Positions 13,536-28,200 are shown, numbered from the stretch's first letter. The stretch: 64,000 nt of DNA from Phorcus lineatus (GCA_921293015.1 OV121082.1:24033997-24097996); one strand, 5' to 3'. Made by a program: numbers and translations. Notes: generated from the sequence alone by a model not told the origin.

Positions 13536-15456
13536 AAACCATGAACATCATACCATATCTTTATGCAAATATTAATTAATCCAAACATTTCTTACAAAGA
13601 AATCATAAGTAAGGTATCAGAAACACGATATGAAGCCCCATTCAACAATTCCTATGCTTTTAATCATGAAATGACCAATAGATTGAAAGCATATATACTG
13701 TGTACAAATGAACAGATATGCTTCTTCCATGATATATCATGTGTCAGAAAAAAGTTGAAACATCTCAATAATGTCTATTCAAATTAACATAACAAGATTC
13801 AAATTGATATGAAAAAATAAATTTTGTTACTGAACATAACATAACAAGCTTATAAAGATGCTTTTGAAATGACTGATTGATTGACATTCAAAGCATAATG
13901 GCAATTATAAAAAAAAGCCTTTTTTCAACAATAACAAAAAGAAAGGTGGGCAAGGTAATAACCCTGTCTGGCTACTGTCGTTGTTTAATACCTAGAGCAT
14001 TGACAATCTTTGGTACCTACCGGTATAACTTATTATTTCAATTCAGAAATTGTTTATTTCTGACAAATCTTTTCTTTAAGTTTGTAATGGAGGATGACTT
14101 TGCTTTGTTGATCACAAATTATTCATCATTTAAAAACTAAATTCTGTATTGCCCTTATCATTGTTCTTGTAAATTTCCACCAAACCTATAATTATTATAT
14201 ATACGATATGTCAACTTCATTATTATAATGATATGTTATGTGTGTGATTTTATTTGAATTTATATGAACAAAACATAACAAATTATTGGAATGTCCACTT
14301 ATGCTTGCAAAAATTTGATTCTCTAACCAAATGCGCAATGAATGACTCATATGATTGTAATGATACAACAAAACAAAGCAAATAATGGGAATATTCATCC
14401 ATATAAACCTTTTTATCTGAAACATTTCATTTCTTATAAATGAATATCTTATTTGTTTTTTCTACTATGCAAAACCCAATATCTCAATTTAATTTTTATT
14501 ACAATTTCCTTTAATAATTTTTATGTTTTCTTAAATGTTTCTTCTCTTTTTATTATGTCCTTAATAAATTTACTCCAAGCATAGGAAACCAAAACATGCA
14601 AGCTGCTGGCAAAGGCATTGATGAATGATAAATATATACAGTGTGAATTTGCTATTCTATGGAATATGTCACTGGAAATGTTTACAAAGCAGATACAGGA
14701 ATGCAAATTCTAAAGAATGTTAATTGCAAATATGTATACATAAATATGTTTGGAAATTTAAAGAGTTGTAAAAGTAACTCCTAAGAAAATATTTAGAAGA
14801 AATAAATTTGATGAAATAATTTTGCATGAAGAACCACATTCACGCTCAAACAATTTTAGAGAAAAAGATTCATTTAAAGATTCTCATCCACATGAAAAAC
14901 TTTGTAACATTTATGGAATTTTTTTTCCAAATTAATCACTTATTATGCATTTCACTCAAAAGGATTATAACTTAAAAAGCTTTCTTGATACAAAGGCATG
15001 TAATGAAATGAAAACATGTTTGAAAGACAATAATTTGCATGAAATAAATTTTTTTTAAACTAGTTCTACTCCCATCATTATCAAGGAAATCATTCACTGC
15101 AAATATACATGGCATAGTTCTAGTAAATGCTCAACTTTCTCAATAACACCTGCAATTCTACCATATATACAATTCTACTGACGGGTTTATGTACAAGCTT
15201 TGTTTTTTGTTCATAAATTCAGTATACATCAATTTATTTTAAATTATTTAATTTATCGTTTGGATTTACACATGCACTGTGTCAATGCTTTCAATCAACA
15301 GAGGGACGAGGAGTTGTAGTAAAAGATTCTAGACAATATGTTTTACAAACATTATCAATGTTATTTTGCATATATTCAAGTACTAAAACTTAACACCATG
15401 AAGTTGAGAAATATGATATATTTTCAAATTGAATTTGAAACATTTAAATCCACACA

Positions 15457-15462
15457 TTTATT
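15457..15462 (-). promoter_or_regulatory. Candidate polyadenylation signal of the RGS gene
   Basis: First canonical AATAAA on the minus strand after the RGS stop, about 550 bases downstream. An ATTAAA variant lies nearer, around 15704. Only transcript data can choose between them. Confidence 0.3.
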
Positions 15463-16014
15463 GTTATTTTGAAGCACTATGATGACACTTTATCTAGCCA
15501 AAAGCAGCAGCAAAATTAACTGAATAACGTCTTCTAATAATGAAATTTAGCGACAAGTCATATTTGTTAGAGTAACATCTTCAAACTGGTCATAAATCTG
15601 TTGTGTTTCTGAGTAACACATTTTTTAAACAATGTTTAATTTGTTTTTCACAAGTACCTAAATAAGAACATTTCTTAATATTATGAATACAAAAAAAATT
15701 CTTCTTTAATATCTATTTCTTTGACATATATCCAAATGTTTATATTGCAAGTGTTTTTTATATAAGAAGAGCATACCCAATATGATCTTATCACTTAAGC
15801 TTTATACTTCTTCAAAATTGTTTCTTTACACAAAATATTTAACAGATTTTAGTGAAAATAAGTATCTACTTTCAATGTGTGAATAACAAATACAGTTAAC
15901 AAGAAACATGATATTTTGTCCTAAGACAAAAAACTATCTGCAATTTCATAAAACAGACTTGACCACAAACAAGCCTTTGGCAAATGTAGTTAACAGTAAC
16001 AACGTGAGCTAAAT

Positions 16015-16216
16015 CTACTGAGGACCTTCCCAAGGTGCCACTATATTCGTCTTGCTAGGTACGGCTATTGCCAAACATGACGTCTCTCCCTTCGATGTCT
16101 CTCCAGAGAGATGCATGGAGAGATGTTTCGGAACTTCCAACTGCTTGCTCTTCCGGGGACTATCCAGGATGCCCATGTCTGATTTCCGAGTCGGAGAAGT
16201 CTCGCTGGAAGTATAC
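16015..16216 (-). CDS. RGS9: RGS gene exon 15 (terminal coding exon)
   Basis: Acceptor cacgttctag; completes Trp483, then 66 codons of Ser/Lys-rich tail and TAG at 16017-16015. The last residues, IVAPWEGPQ, resemble the end of the long vertebrate RGS9 form (CPWES near its C-terminus, from memory). Confidence 0.88.
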
Positions 16217-19200
16217 CTAGAACGTGATGAACGGACCACTACGTCATACAACACCCATGCTCATGCGTTAGCTCAACAGAAGAGTGCTAGCCTGCTATTG
16301 CTGAAGAGTTATCTTTCCTTAGATTGTTAGCTGTTTTAGGAGAGGACCTATCACTGAGTTCGGTTGCAGATGAAGAAATTAACGAACCATTTTGTTTCAA
16401 AATTTTTTGTTTTTTATCTTATTGTCGAGAAATGGACATGCATAGGATTTAAAAGAATAACTTTGTTCTTGTAGCATCTTTTTTTAAAAAGAATTGACCA
16501 CTATGAAAGAAAAAATTGATACATTTGAAAATATATTATACACCAGTGAAATTAGAAATTATAAAAGATAATATTTTTTAGGGAAAATCATCATCAGGTG
16601 CTAAATGGTAAGAATGAATGATGATATTTGTTAATTTTGCAGACCTCTAATGATATTTCATTAGGAAAAATCTTTATAATGCCCATAAACCAAAATACTA
16701 TTTGAATATCCGTATATAAAGTACTCATACTCATAAAAAGGTCATAATACATTTTTCGAGAAGGTTGTTCAATCTTCAGTAAGGGTTTATGTATATTGCC
16801 CAAACATCTTTTATTTGAACATTGAGGATACTTCCCAGGGTGTTGAGCAAAAATTTCAAATCCCATACTTTTATTTTGGGGGGAATATGGTCCATTTAAA
16901 AAATCCTAACCTATTGCAGGTTTTTTTATGATAAAACGATTCAGTATAATTTTAGCGTTCGACTTCATTAGTGACAAACCATTTTGAGTTGCCTTATAAA
17001 AGGAATTATCCATCAAGATCATTACAGAAATGTTTCCAGAATGGCTACTTGGCAAACAGAGTCTATCCAGGGATAATTCTGAACACATAGGTCGAAAGAA
17101 CATATGCCTAGATCCAGTCTGGTTAAAATAAACCGTGTTCCCCAAAATAAAAACATCAAATATTGTCTCTACCTAGATTAGAACTTAATCAATCGTTGAG
17201 TTTCCTCTGTACAAAGATCTGAGAACAGCCTGTATAAGTCACATGTTCTTACGTATATTTGGTTAGCCAATAGTACCTCCGAAAAAGGCGTTGAGTAAAA
17301 AAGGCTGGGGTCAAGTAAATCCTTCTCTTCCCACAGGAGAAGCTCAAGTCATAAAATCATGTCCTCTTTTTGAATATGAAACAAACCATTTGTTCTGAAT
17401 AATTGCAGCCATCCTGCTCTTAAATGTGACAATATGACTGGACTGTTATGACAAACCTCTTCTTTAAAAAATTGGTAACAGAACATTCTCCTAAATGGGC
17501 TGTTGTCAGACCAAATTGAGAGATAAATAATTTATCCCGGTAGAGGCAATATTTTGAATCATTTTTCCAAAAGAACACTCTTGATCATATTCTGAATATA
17601 TCATGACCTTTCAATAAGATTTAATTCACACAACAATCAAGGAAAGATGAAACCCTTCATAAGATTTAGTTTGATTAAAATATGAAATTATATAAAAAGC
17701 TACCAGTCCCGTTATTGATAGAATAATCATTTACAATTTAAATGTATTTATAGAATAAAGAATGTGAATATTATACAGACTTTGTTAACAAGTTTCCAGT
17801 TTTAAAGTGCGCACTTGTGCGTTGGCTGGAAAAAAATTGGTTTTCTTTTAACATTTATTAGAAATATCATATATTCCATTACCTTAGGACTGGTGTGATA
17901 AATGTTTATCTTTATTAAATTCTACACTAGTAAGCAAATTCTATCTATGAGTAAATATATAAATTGAAACAAAACTAGTAATATATGAATTTGGTTGATG
18001 AAAAGAGAAGTGAAAAATGCAAAATTGATGTAAAAGACGTCTAACAAAACGCAACGTTCTAACTACCTATGAATCAGATTCAAGAATAAAATGTTATGGT
18101 TATTAGACAATGAATAAAATGAACCAATTCATTAACCAAAAACTGCAACTACAAATTAAACTGAGTTCAGATACCACAAATATATGTTAGGTATAGAAAT
18201 GTTACAAACTGTGAAAAATAACAAAGAAAAAGATACATACCATCTTGAAAGACTTGAATCAGAGGAATTCTGTTCTCTTCTGAAACAAATAAAGATTCAA
18301 ATATCAATCAACAAACAAAGACAAAATTAGTTCAGGTTAGGACAATATCATAATTCTAAAAACATTGTTGGTTATTGTTTTTTCCAACTCTAAGATTAAA
18401 TGCATGCTGATTCCCAGGGTCACCATTTGAAGACAGCAGAATCACAAAATCTAAACTTTATAATCCACATCAGCTAAAGAGTCTGTACACGAAGTTTTAG
18501 CTTTCAAGGCATTTTGCTCCTGAAAATTGTTTTTTAGAGGCCTGGCATCAGTGACCTTTATTAGAGGTCACAGGGTCATCAAATCTACAAATGAAAAAAC
18601 TTTTTAGAAAAGGAGTCTATACACAAGATTTCACATTTCCAGAGTCAATGGTTCTTGAGAAGAAAATGAAATAGTGAAAAGTTTACTGGCGGTCAGAGGG
18701 CCCTACACCAAACGCCATGACAGGAGCTCAAAATTGTACTTGTAATTTTTTTTACAGGGAGACCTGGATCAGCATCAGTACAATTAAATATAAATAAACA
18801 TAAATGGTGTGATGAAATGAAAAATGCACAAGTGCAATGGTTATATTTTCCTCAAAACTATCATTTCTGGCTTATTTTGACTTGCAACTGTGTCCATAAA
18901 TTCTGTCACATTTAACATTATCAGTAGCTAATAATGATATTAAAAAGGGGACCTACCTCATGATAACAGCTTTATCATCCAGTTCTCGTAGGTTGCCAGT
19001 GCTATAGGAATGTTGTGCAACACCTCCGGCAGAGTCAGCAAAGTCGCTGCCTGCGCTGCTACGACGTTTCGGTTGCGGACTAGGGGTTAATGTCTTCTTA
19101 CGACTCCCAAAGTTAAAGAACCTGTACGCAAAGGTTACCAGAGTAGTGAAATCTAACAATGTTTATGAAAACCAAGGTTTTAGGGCACTAGCCTCAGGCT

Positions 19201-22200
19201 AAGCATCACAATAAAAACCAAGAGTAAAACAAATTGTCACATTCTTGAGGGAATTGGACTTAAACGCCAATCAACCTACCTTACCAGCTTGGATTTGATC
19301 AATATAACTCACTTATTCACACTAAAGAAACCCTCAATGTGCGTCATAACACCTGATTCAATAATAATATACGATGATTAGACATTTCTAACAGCATAGC
19401 ACTAATTGCATCTAAAATTAAATGTTACAGGACATAGCTGTCAAATGATTCAATAATGAGTTGTCAATTGAAACAAATATACTTAGTGGCAAGTTACATA
19501 GATGGAACCTAACCAGATATAGATTAGGTCTAGGTATTCATTTATATATCATTTATAGTCGATGAGGACCATGGAGGATATTTAAGCCTATCATCTTATA
19601 AATCCTTCTTTACGGTATGTTATATATATTCAAATTTTATGTACTTATATATGAATGAACTGTTCAACTTATGTAAATGGATAACATACATCGCCAACAG
19701 ATGACAAATATCCATTGTAATGTAAATTTTGAAAAATGAAGTATAAATAGGGCCAGAGTATCGCTGTACAATCATCATTGATTCAACAAAAATCGTTTGA
19801 AAGTTGAGATAGATGTTGCCCAAAGAGTTGTAGATTTCTTAAGAAAATTGTTCAGTTCATTGTATCGGGCAAATATATTCATCGACATCAAAAATAAGTG
19901 TAGAACCAAAGATCTTATTATCTGTTTAAATCAGACTCATTTTTTTATCTGAATTAATGCATAACAAACTCAAAAAACTAAATTTCAGATTTCAGGTACT
20001 GTTAATTCAAAATCTGCTAGTTTGCTTGTATAAAGAGGGTTGAACATTTAGGTCATTGGTAGTAATAATGTCCTTGGGCTAATTATTACTGATTTGTCTG
20101 CCGGGGATTCTATTTATCATTAATGATTTCTGATACCTAATTGGGTCAATATTTGGTCAGACTTAGTACAGTAGCTCTTTTTGGTGAACGCATCTGTATG
20201 ATAACTCTATCATCTTCTCATACTGAATCTTTAAACATATGAATCTTTTTCTAGCTTCAAGGCATTAGCACACACCAATAGTTTGCTAGCTTCAAGGCAT
20301 TAGCACACACCAATATTTTGTAAACATAACTAATTTACAGATTATGCATATTTATCTGTATAACTAATGATCAGCACTCGGGCATTCTACAATATTACTT
20401 ATTTGGAAAATATGTACGGATTCAGGTTATCTAGTTAATATTTCAATGAAATGTTGCAAGTAATCCTCATGAAATACGATTGTAGCAATATTAAAATTTG
20501 CACAGGGTTTGCAGACAAAACATGGCAGCCACCATGGTTAATGCAATGGCTTGCAATGATTAGAAATTGTTTAGGTTATAGATTAATTCAATGTTTCATA
20601 TTTAATAATTAATAATTTCATAATTAATATTTCATCTCTTGTTCTCAATCTAGATTAATTCAAAATTTCCTACATTCATAGTGCAGCCAATTTCAACCAT
20701 GTAATCTTTTTCCATTTTGTGTACAACGAACCTCAGATTTGTTTTTATATCCCTGAGTGACTAAGGTTGCAGAAACCTTTCCATTGTTGAATGCAGGGTC
20801 TTTGTATTTTTGCATCAATAGAATGCTAAAATGAGTGTACATATACTGATATACCCTGAATTAGCTTACCTGTTTGTAAAAATGTGTCCTTTTGTGCATT
20901 AAAAATACTTCTAATGTTTTTTTTCCCAGATCAAAAAGATTTAAGTTTCAAGCCACTATATTAAAAGATTATTGCAGTGATAGATGTTTTCAATCATGTC
21001 AAAACCTTAGAAATTTGAGTGAGTGAGTTACTGTTTTACAACGCTAAGGCAATATTTCAGCCATTAGAAGCGAGTTTAGAAATTGAATACATTAATTAAG
21101 TCATAATATGAAATAGAATAAAGAAAATTAAAATATGTTTTGTCATAAAATGAAAGCTGTCAATACATATATCCAAAAAAAGTTCAATTTGAGTAAAGTC
21201 AAAACCATCGTGAGTCACTATTTAAGTTTAACAATAAGAATAAGAAAAGGTGACAAAACGTCCAATGCGAGAAAAACATCAAGTTGTAACAGAAATCGTG
21301 ATTTTGTGTCACAATATTAAAGTGAATGTTACATCACAAAATACGATTCGCAATGTTCATCAGAGCAAATTCATCGCAAACTAATATACTTCACTAAAAA
21401 ATCATAAAAGGTGAACAAAAATCATAAAAATAAAACACATCTATCAAGATAAAACCATTTTAAAATTAAGTTTACACCTACAGGGTTAAGAGTCAATTTT
21501 GTTTCATAATACGTCATCAACCAAATACCAATTGGGCCAAAATCCTACTTACACCAAATTAGTATATAGACATTTAATAGACTGTTCATTCTATGTTTTC
21601 AATCTTTTTAACATCATGATAATAGAGAGGTTAAACTTTTCTCCTTTTTAATCAATCATGGGGATAGCATCAAAAATCTTTCAATGACAAATAAAGAAAC
21701 ACAAGAAAATAATTTTCACCATTTGGATGTTACTTATCAAAATTCAAAAACAAAATTTCAAAATTACATCCATGAAATTTAAAAATGATATTCACAGAGT
21801 GTAATCAAACAATTTATCAAAGTGAGAAATGCATGCAATATGAGAAAGTTATACGTTAATCCCTCCTAAAATGAAGAGTTCACATTCCATATAAAAGTCA
21901 CCAATCATCCAAAACAATCAAACCATCAGCCATAAAGGAGCTTGATTTACTCACATGCTACTGCTTAAGAGTCTGTTTGAAATGTCAAGGTTAAATATAA
22001 TAACAACCATAGTAATAATTCATGATCAAACTATTAACAATATCCTACCCGGTTAACACCTAAAAGTGCATTTGAAATCATGATAACAATTGCCAGTCTT
22101 TCAGACGGCTTAATGATCACACTTATTGCGTTTTGGTACAAAAATAGAACCATTAGCTCTGTGGCTCATCAGGATAGCTATGATTTATTTCACAAATGGC

Positions 22201-25200
22201 CACAGGGTCACTTTTATGGGCGATTACATCACAAAATCTATAAATTATCTGATGAGTCTGTACACAAGGCTTTAGCTTTCAAGGCAATTTGCTCCTGAGG
22301 AAGCAGATAAAAATAGGTTTTTAGGATTTGGTCCCCATAGCCCTTGGTATAGGGGTCAGAATGGATCACCTAATCTATAAATCATAATCCACAAGGTTCA
22401 GCTTTCTAGGCTATATGTTTCTGGTGAAGAAAATGAAAAAAGGTTTTAGGTCTTGGTCCCTGTGGCCCTTAAAGGGATCACAATGTCACAAAATCTATAA
22501 ATCAGAATCCACATCAGCTACAGAGTCTGCACACAATGTTTCAGCTTTCTAGGCCTCATGCTTTTGGAGAAGAAGATGAAACTTGCTTTTTAAGGAGTGG
22601 TCCCTGTGGCCCTTAACAGGGGTCAAAGGGTCACCTAATCTATAAATTAAAAAACTCTTCAGCTAGGAGTCTGTACACAAGATTTCAGTTTTCTTGAGTC
22701 AATGGTTCTGGAGAAGAATATGAAAAAGTGAAAAGTTTACAAAAGGACTTTTAAACAACACATCACAAGTTTATCAACATTTCGTATATGATTGTATTTT
22801 AATCTAGCCTAAGAAAAATCAAACTTTAAAAAATATGTAATCAAATTTCAATTAAAAATGTATGAAAAAGAATTACTAAGACTTGCTTGCTTGCTTGAGT
22901 TTTGTTTGTTAGTATCCTAATCTATTTGATATATAGTTAGTTTCTTTACCATTTACTAAACCTAGCTATTGTCAAAATGTTCATTTTTGCATCCAAATTG
23001 TTTGCCAAACACTAGTTAAATGTTCAAACAACAACTAATGAATAAGTCTAACAATAAAATCTGGAATGAATTAAACTATATGAATCAAACAAAAGATAAA
23101 TTCTCAAGTTTGAAATCAAAATGGCCGCCAGAAGGAGAAAAAAGCGGAGACAACTCACTTCTTCTTGTTGCCAGGCTGCAGAGCTGTGGCCAGCAGATTC
23201 TTGTAATGGTCGGAGCGAAGGAATCTGGCATAGCTGTCCTTCTTCATCAGCAGGAAGATGTGTTCCTGGGCAGCCTCAAAGGTAAACCTGCAGTAGACAA
23301 GATATTCATTTATTTAACCACTGATTTGCAAAAAACAGAAGGTTAAGGGGGAAATCTACAATTCAATTTCATTGTTATAAGTATCTGCTTATTTTCTCCA
23401 CAAGGTGGCCATTAATTCTTATCTTCCCATATAATCTCGGGGACAAGAAGACCATATTTTTCAAAACTGGCTGTAGAAATGACTGACGGGATACACATGG
23501 TCAATTGGCCTGAAGGCTGATGGACAAGAGTGACCATTAGGAGAGAGCTGGTTGTTCTTACTTAATACTTATTTTGGTGCCTCAAGACATGATATTGGGC
23601 TTGTTGAAATAGGACCAGAATAACAAAGAGATCATATCACTCAAACATGATTGAATGATCTTTATCTTTCCACACCAACATTTGGGAGAATACCTGAAGA
23701 AAATTACAAATTATGGGGCTGTTACAGATTGAGAGTTGGTGGAAAGCAGTCTCAAAGCGATTTCAGGATGGGCAGCTTGCAGAGAGTACAGAACTGGCAA
23801 TTGTTTACAACGAAATTTTTTTTACAACAACCATAGAGTAAAAAATATACATAATCACAGTGTTGTAACATTCAGTATCACTTGCTTGATAACAGTGTTA
23901 GCGTCTACACAGAAACATCACATCTCTTTGCAATAAAGAGGTTGTTAATCCAAAAATTTCCTATTTCTTCATCATACCAACTTCTAAAAATGTGACTCAG
24001 AGAAACCATAGGGTAACATTCACATAAACAAAAAGGTAGAGAGAATCTATCATAGACTCGGACTTGACACAGAGGGAAGGATGGATATTTACCTGTCTGG
24101 TTTATCCTTCTTGAGGTTGTGTTGAACTATCTCCATGGTCTTACCATCAATGTTGATCTCATGAGCGGAACCAGGGTTCAAGAACTCACTGAAAGAAACA
24201 AGACATGACTATTAACGATGGTAATTGATTACTCTTCTTCTTCATGGGGAATTGGATGACTACATGCATAATATACAACCAAAAGTTCAACATCAGTTAA
24301 AGCATCTTTTGTCCTTGTGGATCAGTGCCAAGTGAGGAGCAAAATACTCCTACTCTCTAAAACCTAGATCAATGACCAATAGAGCAGCATATACCACTGG
24401 GTTTTAGTAGAAATTTCCAATGGCAAAAATATTATCTTTTCTGCTATGTCTGAGAGCTTGAATTTGATGAGCAACAAAGTATCGTATAATATGAAGGTCA
24501 ATCTGACAGTTCTATAACTGTCTTTTTGGGTTTGTAATCTTTCCAGGATTTTTTTATATTGACCAAATAATTCTGACTAATAAAATCTTTTTGCAGGCAA
24601 CTTGTCCACTTAGTCCAAAGAGAATAAACCCATGCATCTGCTCTAAGAAAATAACAATAAAAGTTGTCTTGTTTCACTCAAACCTTCCTGACATTATGTT
24701 TAAGCTTAAGCCTCATTGATGACAACTTATCTCCTCAAATGTTCTGTCTTACAAGCGTTCTGGTAATCGTTATGAATGAAATGTTATTCAAAATCAAACA
24801 AAAGTAAAGACAATGTAGATCCCCTTACCAGATTTAAGTCTACAACTTTATGAACCAAACAGCGTTAAATATACTTCTCAATGTTCTCATAGTTTAAAAC
24901 AACAAAGAGATGAATGAGTATAGAAGTTCTAAGTTTACTCACTCATATTTTTTTTAAAGATGGGATTGACCATGGAATTTGAGTGTTTGATTTACTTTTA
25001 AGAAGTGAGATCATTTTTTCAAACAACAATCAAATGACAGAGTACACAAATTCAAGCTAGGTACAGACAAAGTGAACTCACTCATATATCCTGTTGATGA
25101 TGGTATTGACCCTAGCTTGGGAACAGAACTTGAGGTCCTCGCAGGCCTTCCAGAAGCGGATGTTCTCGTGGCTGTACTCCTTCTTGAGGAACTTCTCAAA

Positions 25201-28200
25201 CTCCTCCCGCCCCACCGGGTCACACAGCAGCTCATGGAAACTCACCGCCCACTTCTTTACACGCCTTTCAGTTGGGGTTTCGATGCTGAATTGAGAACAT
25301 ATGAATTTAATCAGCTGCTGGATAATAGAGATAAGACAGGCAAACTAGTCTTAGATTATTTGCTCAAATTATTTATTGACAAAGTGATATACTGGTCTGA
25401 GGAGAAAACTGATATATATATATAACTGTTATATGATTCTTCATTGACCAATAGCTAAAGAGATCAGAGAGGATAACTGGTGTAGCCTAAATGATTTGCA
25501 CCGATTTCGTCATTGACCAATAGATAGAGTTCAGAGAGGATAACTGGTGTAGCTTAAATAGTTTGCACAGATTCTTCATTGACCAATAGCTAAAGAGATC
25601 AGAGAGGATAGCTGGTGTAGCCTAAGTGATTTGTCCAGATTCTTCATTGACCAATAGATAGAGTTCAGAGAGGATAACTGGTGTAGCTTAAATAGTTTGC
25701 ACAGATTCTTCATTGACCAATAGCTAAAGAGATAAGAGAGGATAACTGGTGTAGCCTAAACAATTTGCACAGATTCTTCATTGACCAATAGCTAAAGAGA
25801 TCAGAGAGGATAACTGGTGTAGCCTAAACGATTTGCACAGATTCTTCATTGACCAATAGCTAAAGAGATCAGATAGGATAACTGGTGTAGCTTAAACGAT
25901 TTGCACAGATTCATTGACCAATAGCTAAAGAGATCAGAGAGGATAACTGGTGTAGCCTAAACGATTTTGCACGGATTCTTCATTGACCAATAGATATAGA
26001 GTTCAGAGAGGGTAGCTGGTGTAGCCTAAGTGATTTGTCCAGATTCTTCATTTATCAATAGCTAAAGAGATCAGAGGGGAAAACTGATGCTGCTTATGTG
26101 ACTTGCTAAGATGGTCAAAAGGTTATTTCATACTAATCATTTCAATAACAACCAAAATATTACAATCAGTTACATGTTTCAACTGTGTGGCATGAAATTA
26201 ATAGCACACATATACAGACAGGAATGTCTTTCTGAATTTCCTTTCCTCAGAAGATATCCCTTTAAGTGCATGCGGACTCCTATCTCACTTGGAACAGCAA
26301 GAAACATGTAGTTAATATTCATCAGAGGAATTTCTAAGAATTAGGGCACCTATACTAAAAAAGTATAAGTAAAATTGCCATATATAAAATTCAATCAATG
26401 TTCAACATCTGCTAATGGCATCCTCTTTCATTAAGGCAGCCGTTTTGCAATATTTGTTTTGATCCATCAATATCTAGCACAAAGGACTCCCAGGAATTAC
26501 TGCTTAATTACATGCAGTTAAACTCCAAGCTAAACAGACTCATTAGGTAATTTCAAAGTATGCAGGTCTTTGATATTGAGATTGTCTTTGAGAAGGAGAT
26601 TAACCCTTTATCTGAAGGAGACTTCAACTTTGGACTGATATCACTCAAGGTATTCATGTTCTTGTTACTGAAATTGGCTACAAGGTTACTTTTAAGGAGA
26701 TTAACCCCTCAAATGCTGGATAATTCATTATATGGCCAAAGAAACTCAGGTATGCATGTCAATCCTTAACACCAGTTATTGGAAATGATTAACCCCTTCA
26801 ATGCTGATTTATCATTGTTTGGCCAAAACAATCAAGGTATGCTTGTCCATATGACCAATATTGGATACCAGTTTAGTTTTGAAGAGATTGACCCTTAAAT
26901 TAAGGTCAATTCATTGTATTGCCAAAGCAACTCAAGTTATGCATGTCCTTATAACCAGTTTAGTTTTGCTAAGAGTAACCCCTGAAATTTATAAGATATG
27001 AATGTCTTTGTAACTTAAAGTGGTAATCAGTACAGATTAAAGGTGAGTAAACCCCTACAAGTAGGTTAATTCATGTTTTGGCCAAGCAACTCACGGTATG
27101 CATGTCTTTGTGACTGTGTTTGGTAACCAGTTAACACTTGAAGAGATAAACCCTTTAAATGAAGGTAAATTCATATTTTGCCATGCTCAACTCAAGGTAT
27201 ACATGTCTGTGTTACATAGCTTGGCTGCTAGCAGGGTTTAAAATAGAAATACCCTTCCAATGCCAGTAAGTTCAATTCCAGTGCCAAGCAACATGGTTAC
27301 GTGGGCACAGGTTCAAGCATGGCTTAGAAAAGATTAACACTAACCTTTATGTAACATCTTTCAACATTGGACCAAAGCAATTGAAGGTGTTTGTGTATTT
27401 GTTACTGAGCACAGTTTGAAGAATTATTAAAGAGATTAAACATTTTACATTGTTGTATGTGCACATGAAACTTAAGTGTCTTAAAGCATGCATGTCTCTT
27501 ATACTGAAAACATATTGGAGATGCTTTCAGAAGAAATCAAGAAGCTTGCAGCTCATTTACTTATTGGTCATAGCAAGGATGGTTTAGAAGAAATTCATCA
27601 TTACCGGCAGAATATCATTTACTTCGGAAGCTAAACTGATTCATAAGGACATGCTTGGGGTATGCATTTTCTTACATCTTACAATGCCTGTCACTCAGAA
27701 CATCTTTGAAAAACACAATATGAGATGGGCATCTCTTTGCAGGTACAAAATTTGTCAATTTATCCTATACATGTGTGAAATTCTATCCAGTTGAGGCATG
27801 CATGTTTCATACATCAAGATAAATATTGGCGATATATTCATACATAAATAAAAAAACCCACAGAAATATCTTGTGTCGTGTAATTTGAAAGCAGTAATAT
27901 TTGTAACTTTGTTTAATTTTGGGATAACTTTTTCATTTTTTGGATTTGATTCCAAGCCCTATGAATCAGGCAACATGGCTAGCACTGACTGTACCAGCAA
28001 CTTATAAACTTGTCTATCTCATCTCAATAGGTTACCAACAGTAATAGCTGTTATAAACATTATTTTAAGATCAATATGAGTTTAATCCTTTTTGCTGTTA
28101 GTTCTCTTAGTTGTTAAAGCAAAAATGAATGCAATATTTGGTCACAATGTATTGAACGGCTACTTATCTCTCCAGAAAAAAACAACAATAGCATCTAGGT

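Larger units (their letters stand above)
1669..15456. other. Intergenic region between the CYSTM1-like and RGS genes
   Basis: About 13.8 kb of AT-rich DNA with no frame longer than about 110 codons and no exon I could recognise on either strand. It should hold the promoter and 5' UTR exon of the CYSTM1-like gene near its low end and may hold further RGS 3' UTR at its high end. Low-complexity pieces include a CAT-type tract near 4531-4562, listed degenerate repeats near 10300, 11860, 12246 and 13300, and an element end near 2664 (TTAAAGAGACACTCCGTG) that resembles the inverted-repeat terminus at 34500. Confidence 0.6.
19122..23158 (-). other. RGS9: RGS intron 12
   Basis: About 4.0 kb, AT-rich, with a two-copy 35-bp duplication (20252-20320), a SINE fragment (21018-21075) and a tandem repeat element (22136-22745). 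No exon seen. Confidence 0.7.
23288..25081 (-). other. RGS9: RGS introns 11 and 10
   Basis: Two short introns (23288-24092 and 24189-25081) on either side of exon 11. Apart from the partial duplicate of the exon 10 end at 24934-24974, I see nothing beyond AT-rich sequence. Confidence 0.65.

Noticed and set aside
25011-25425. Several frames around the RGS-domain exon, including an Arg/Ser-rich 74-codon minus frame and a 117-codon plus frame
   Set aside because: Shadows of exon 10 in wrong frames; the true frame gives an unmistakable RGS domain.
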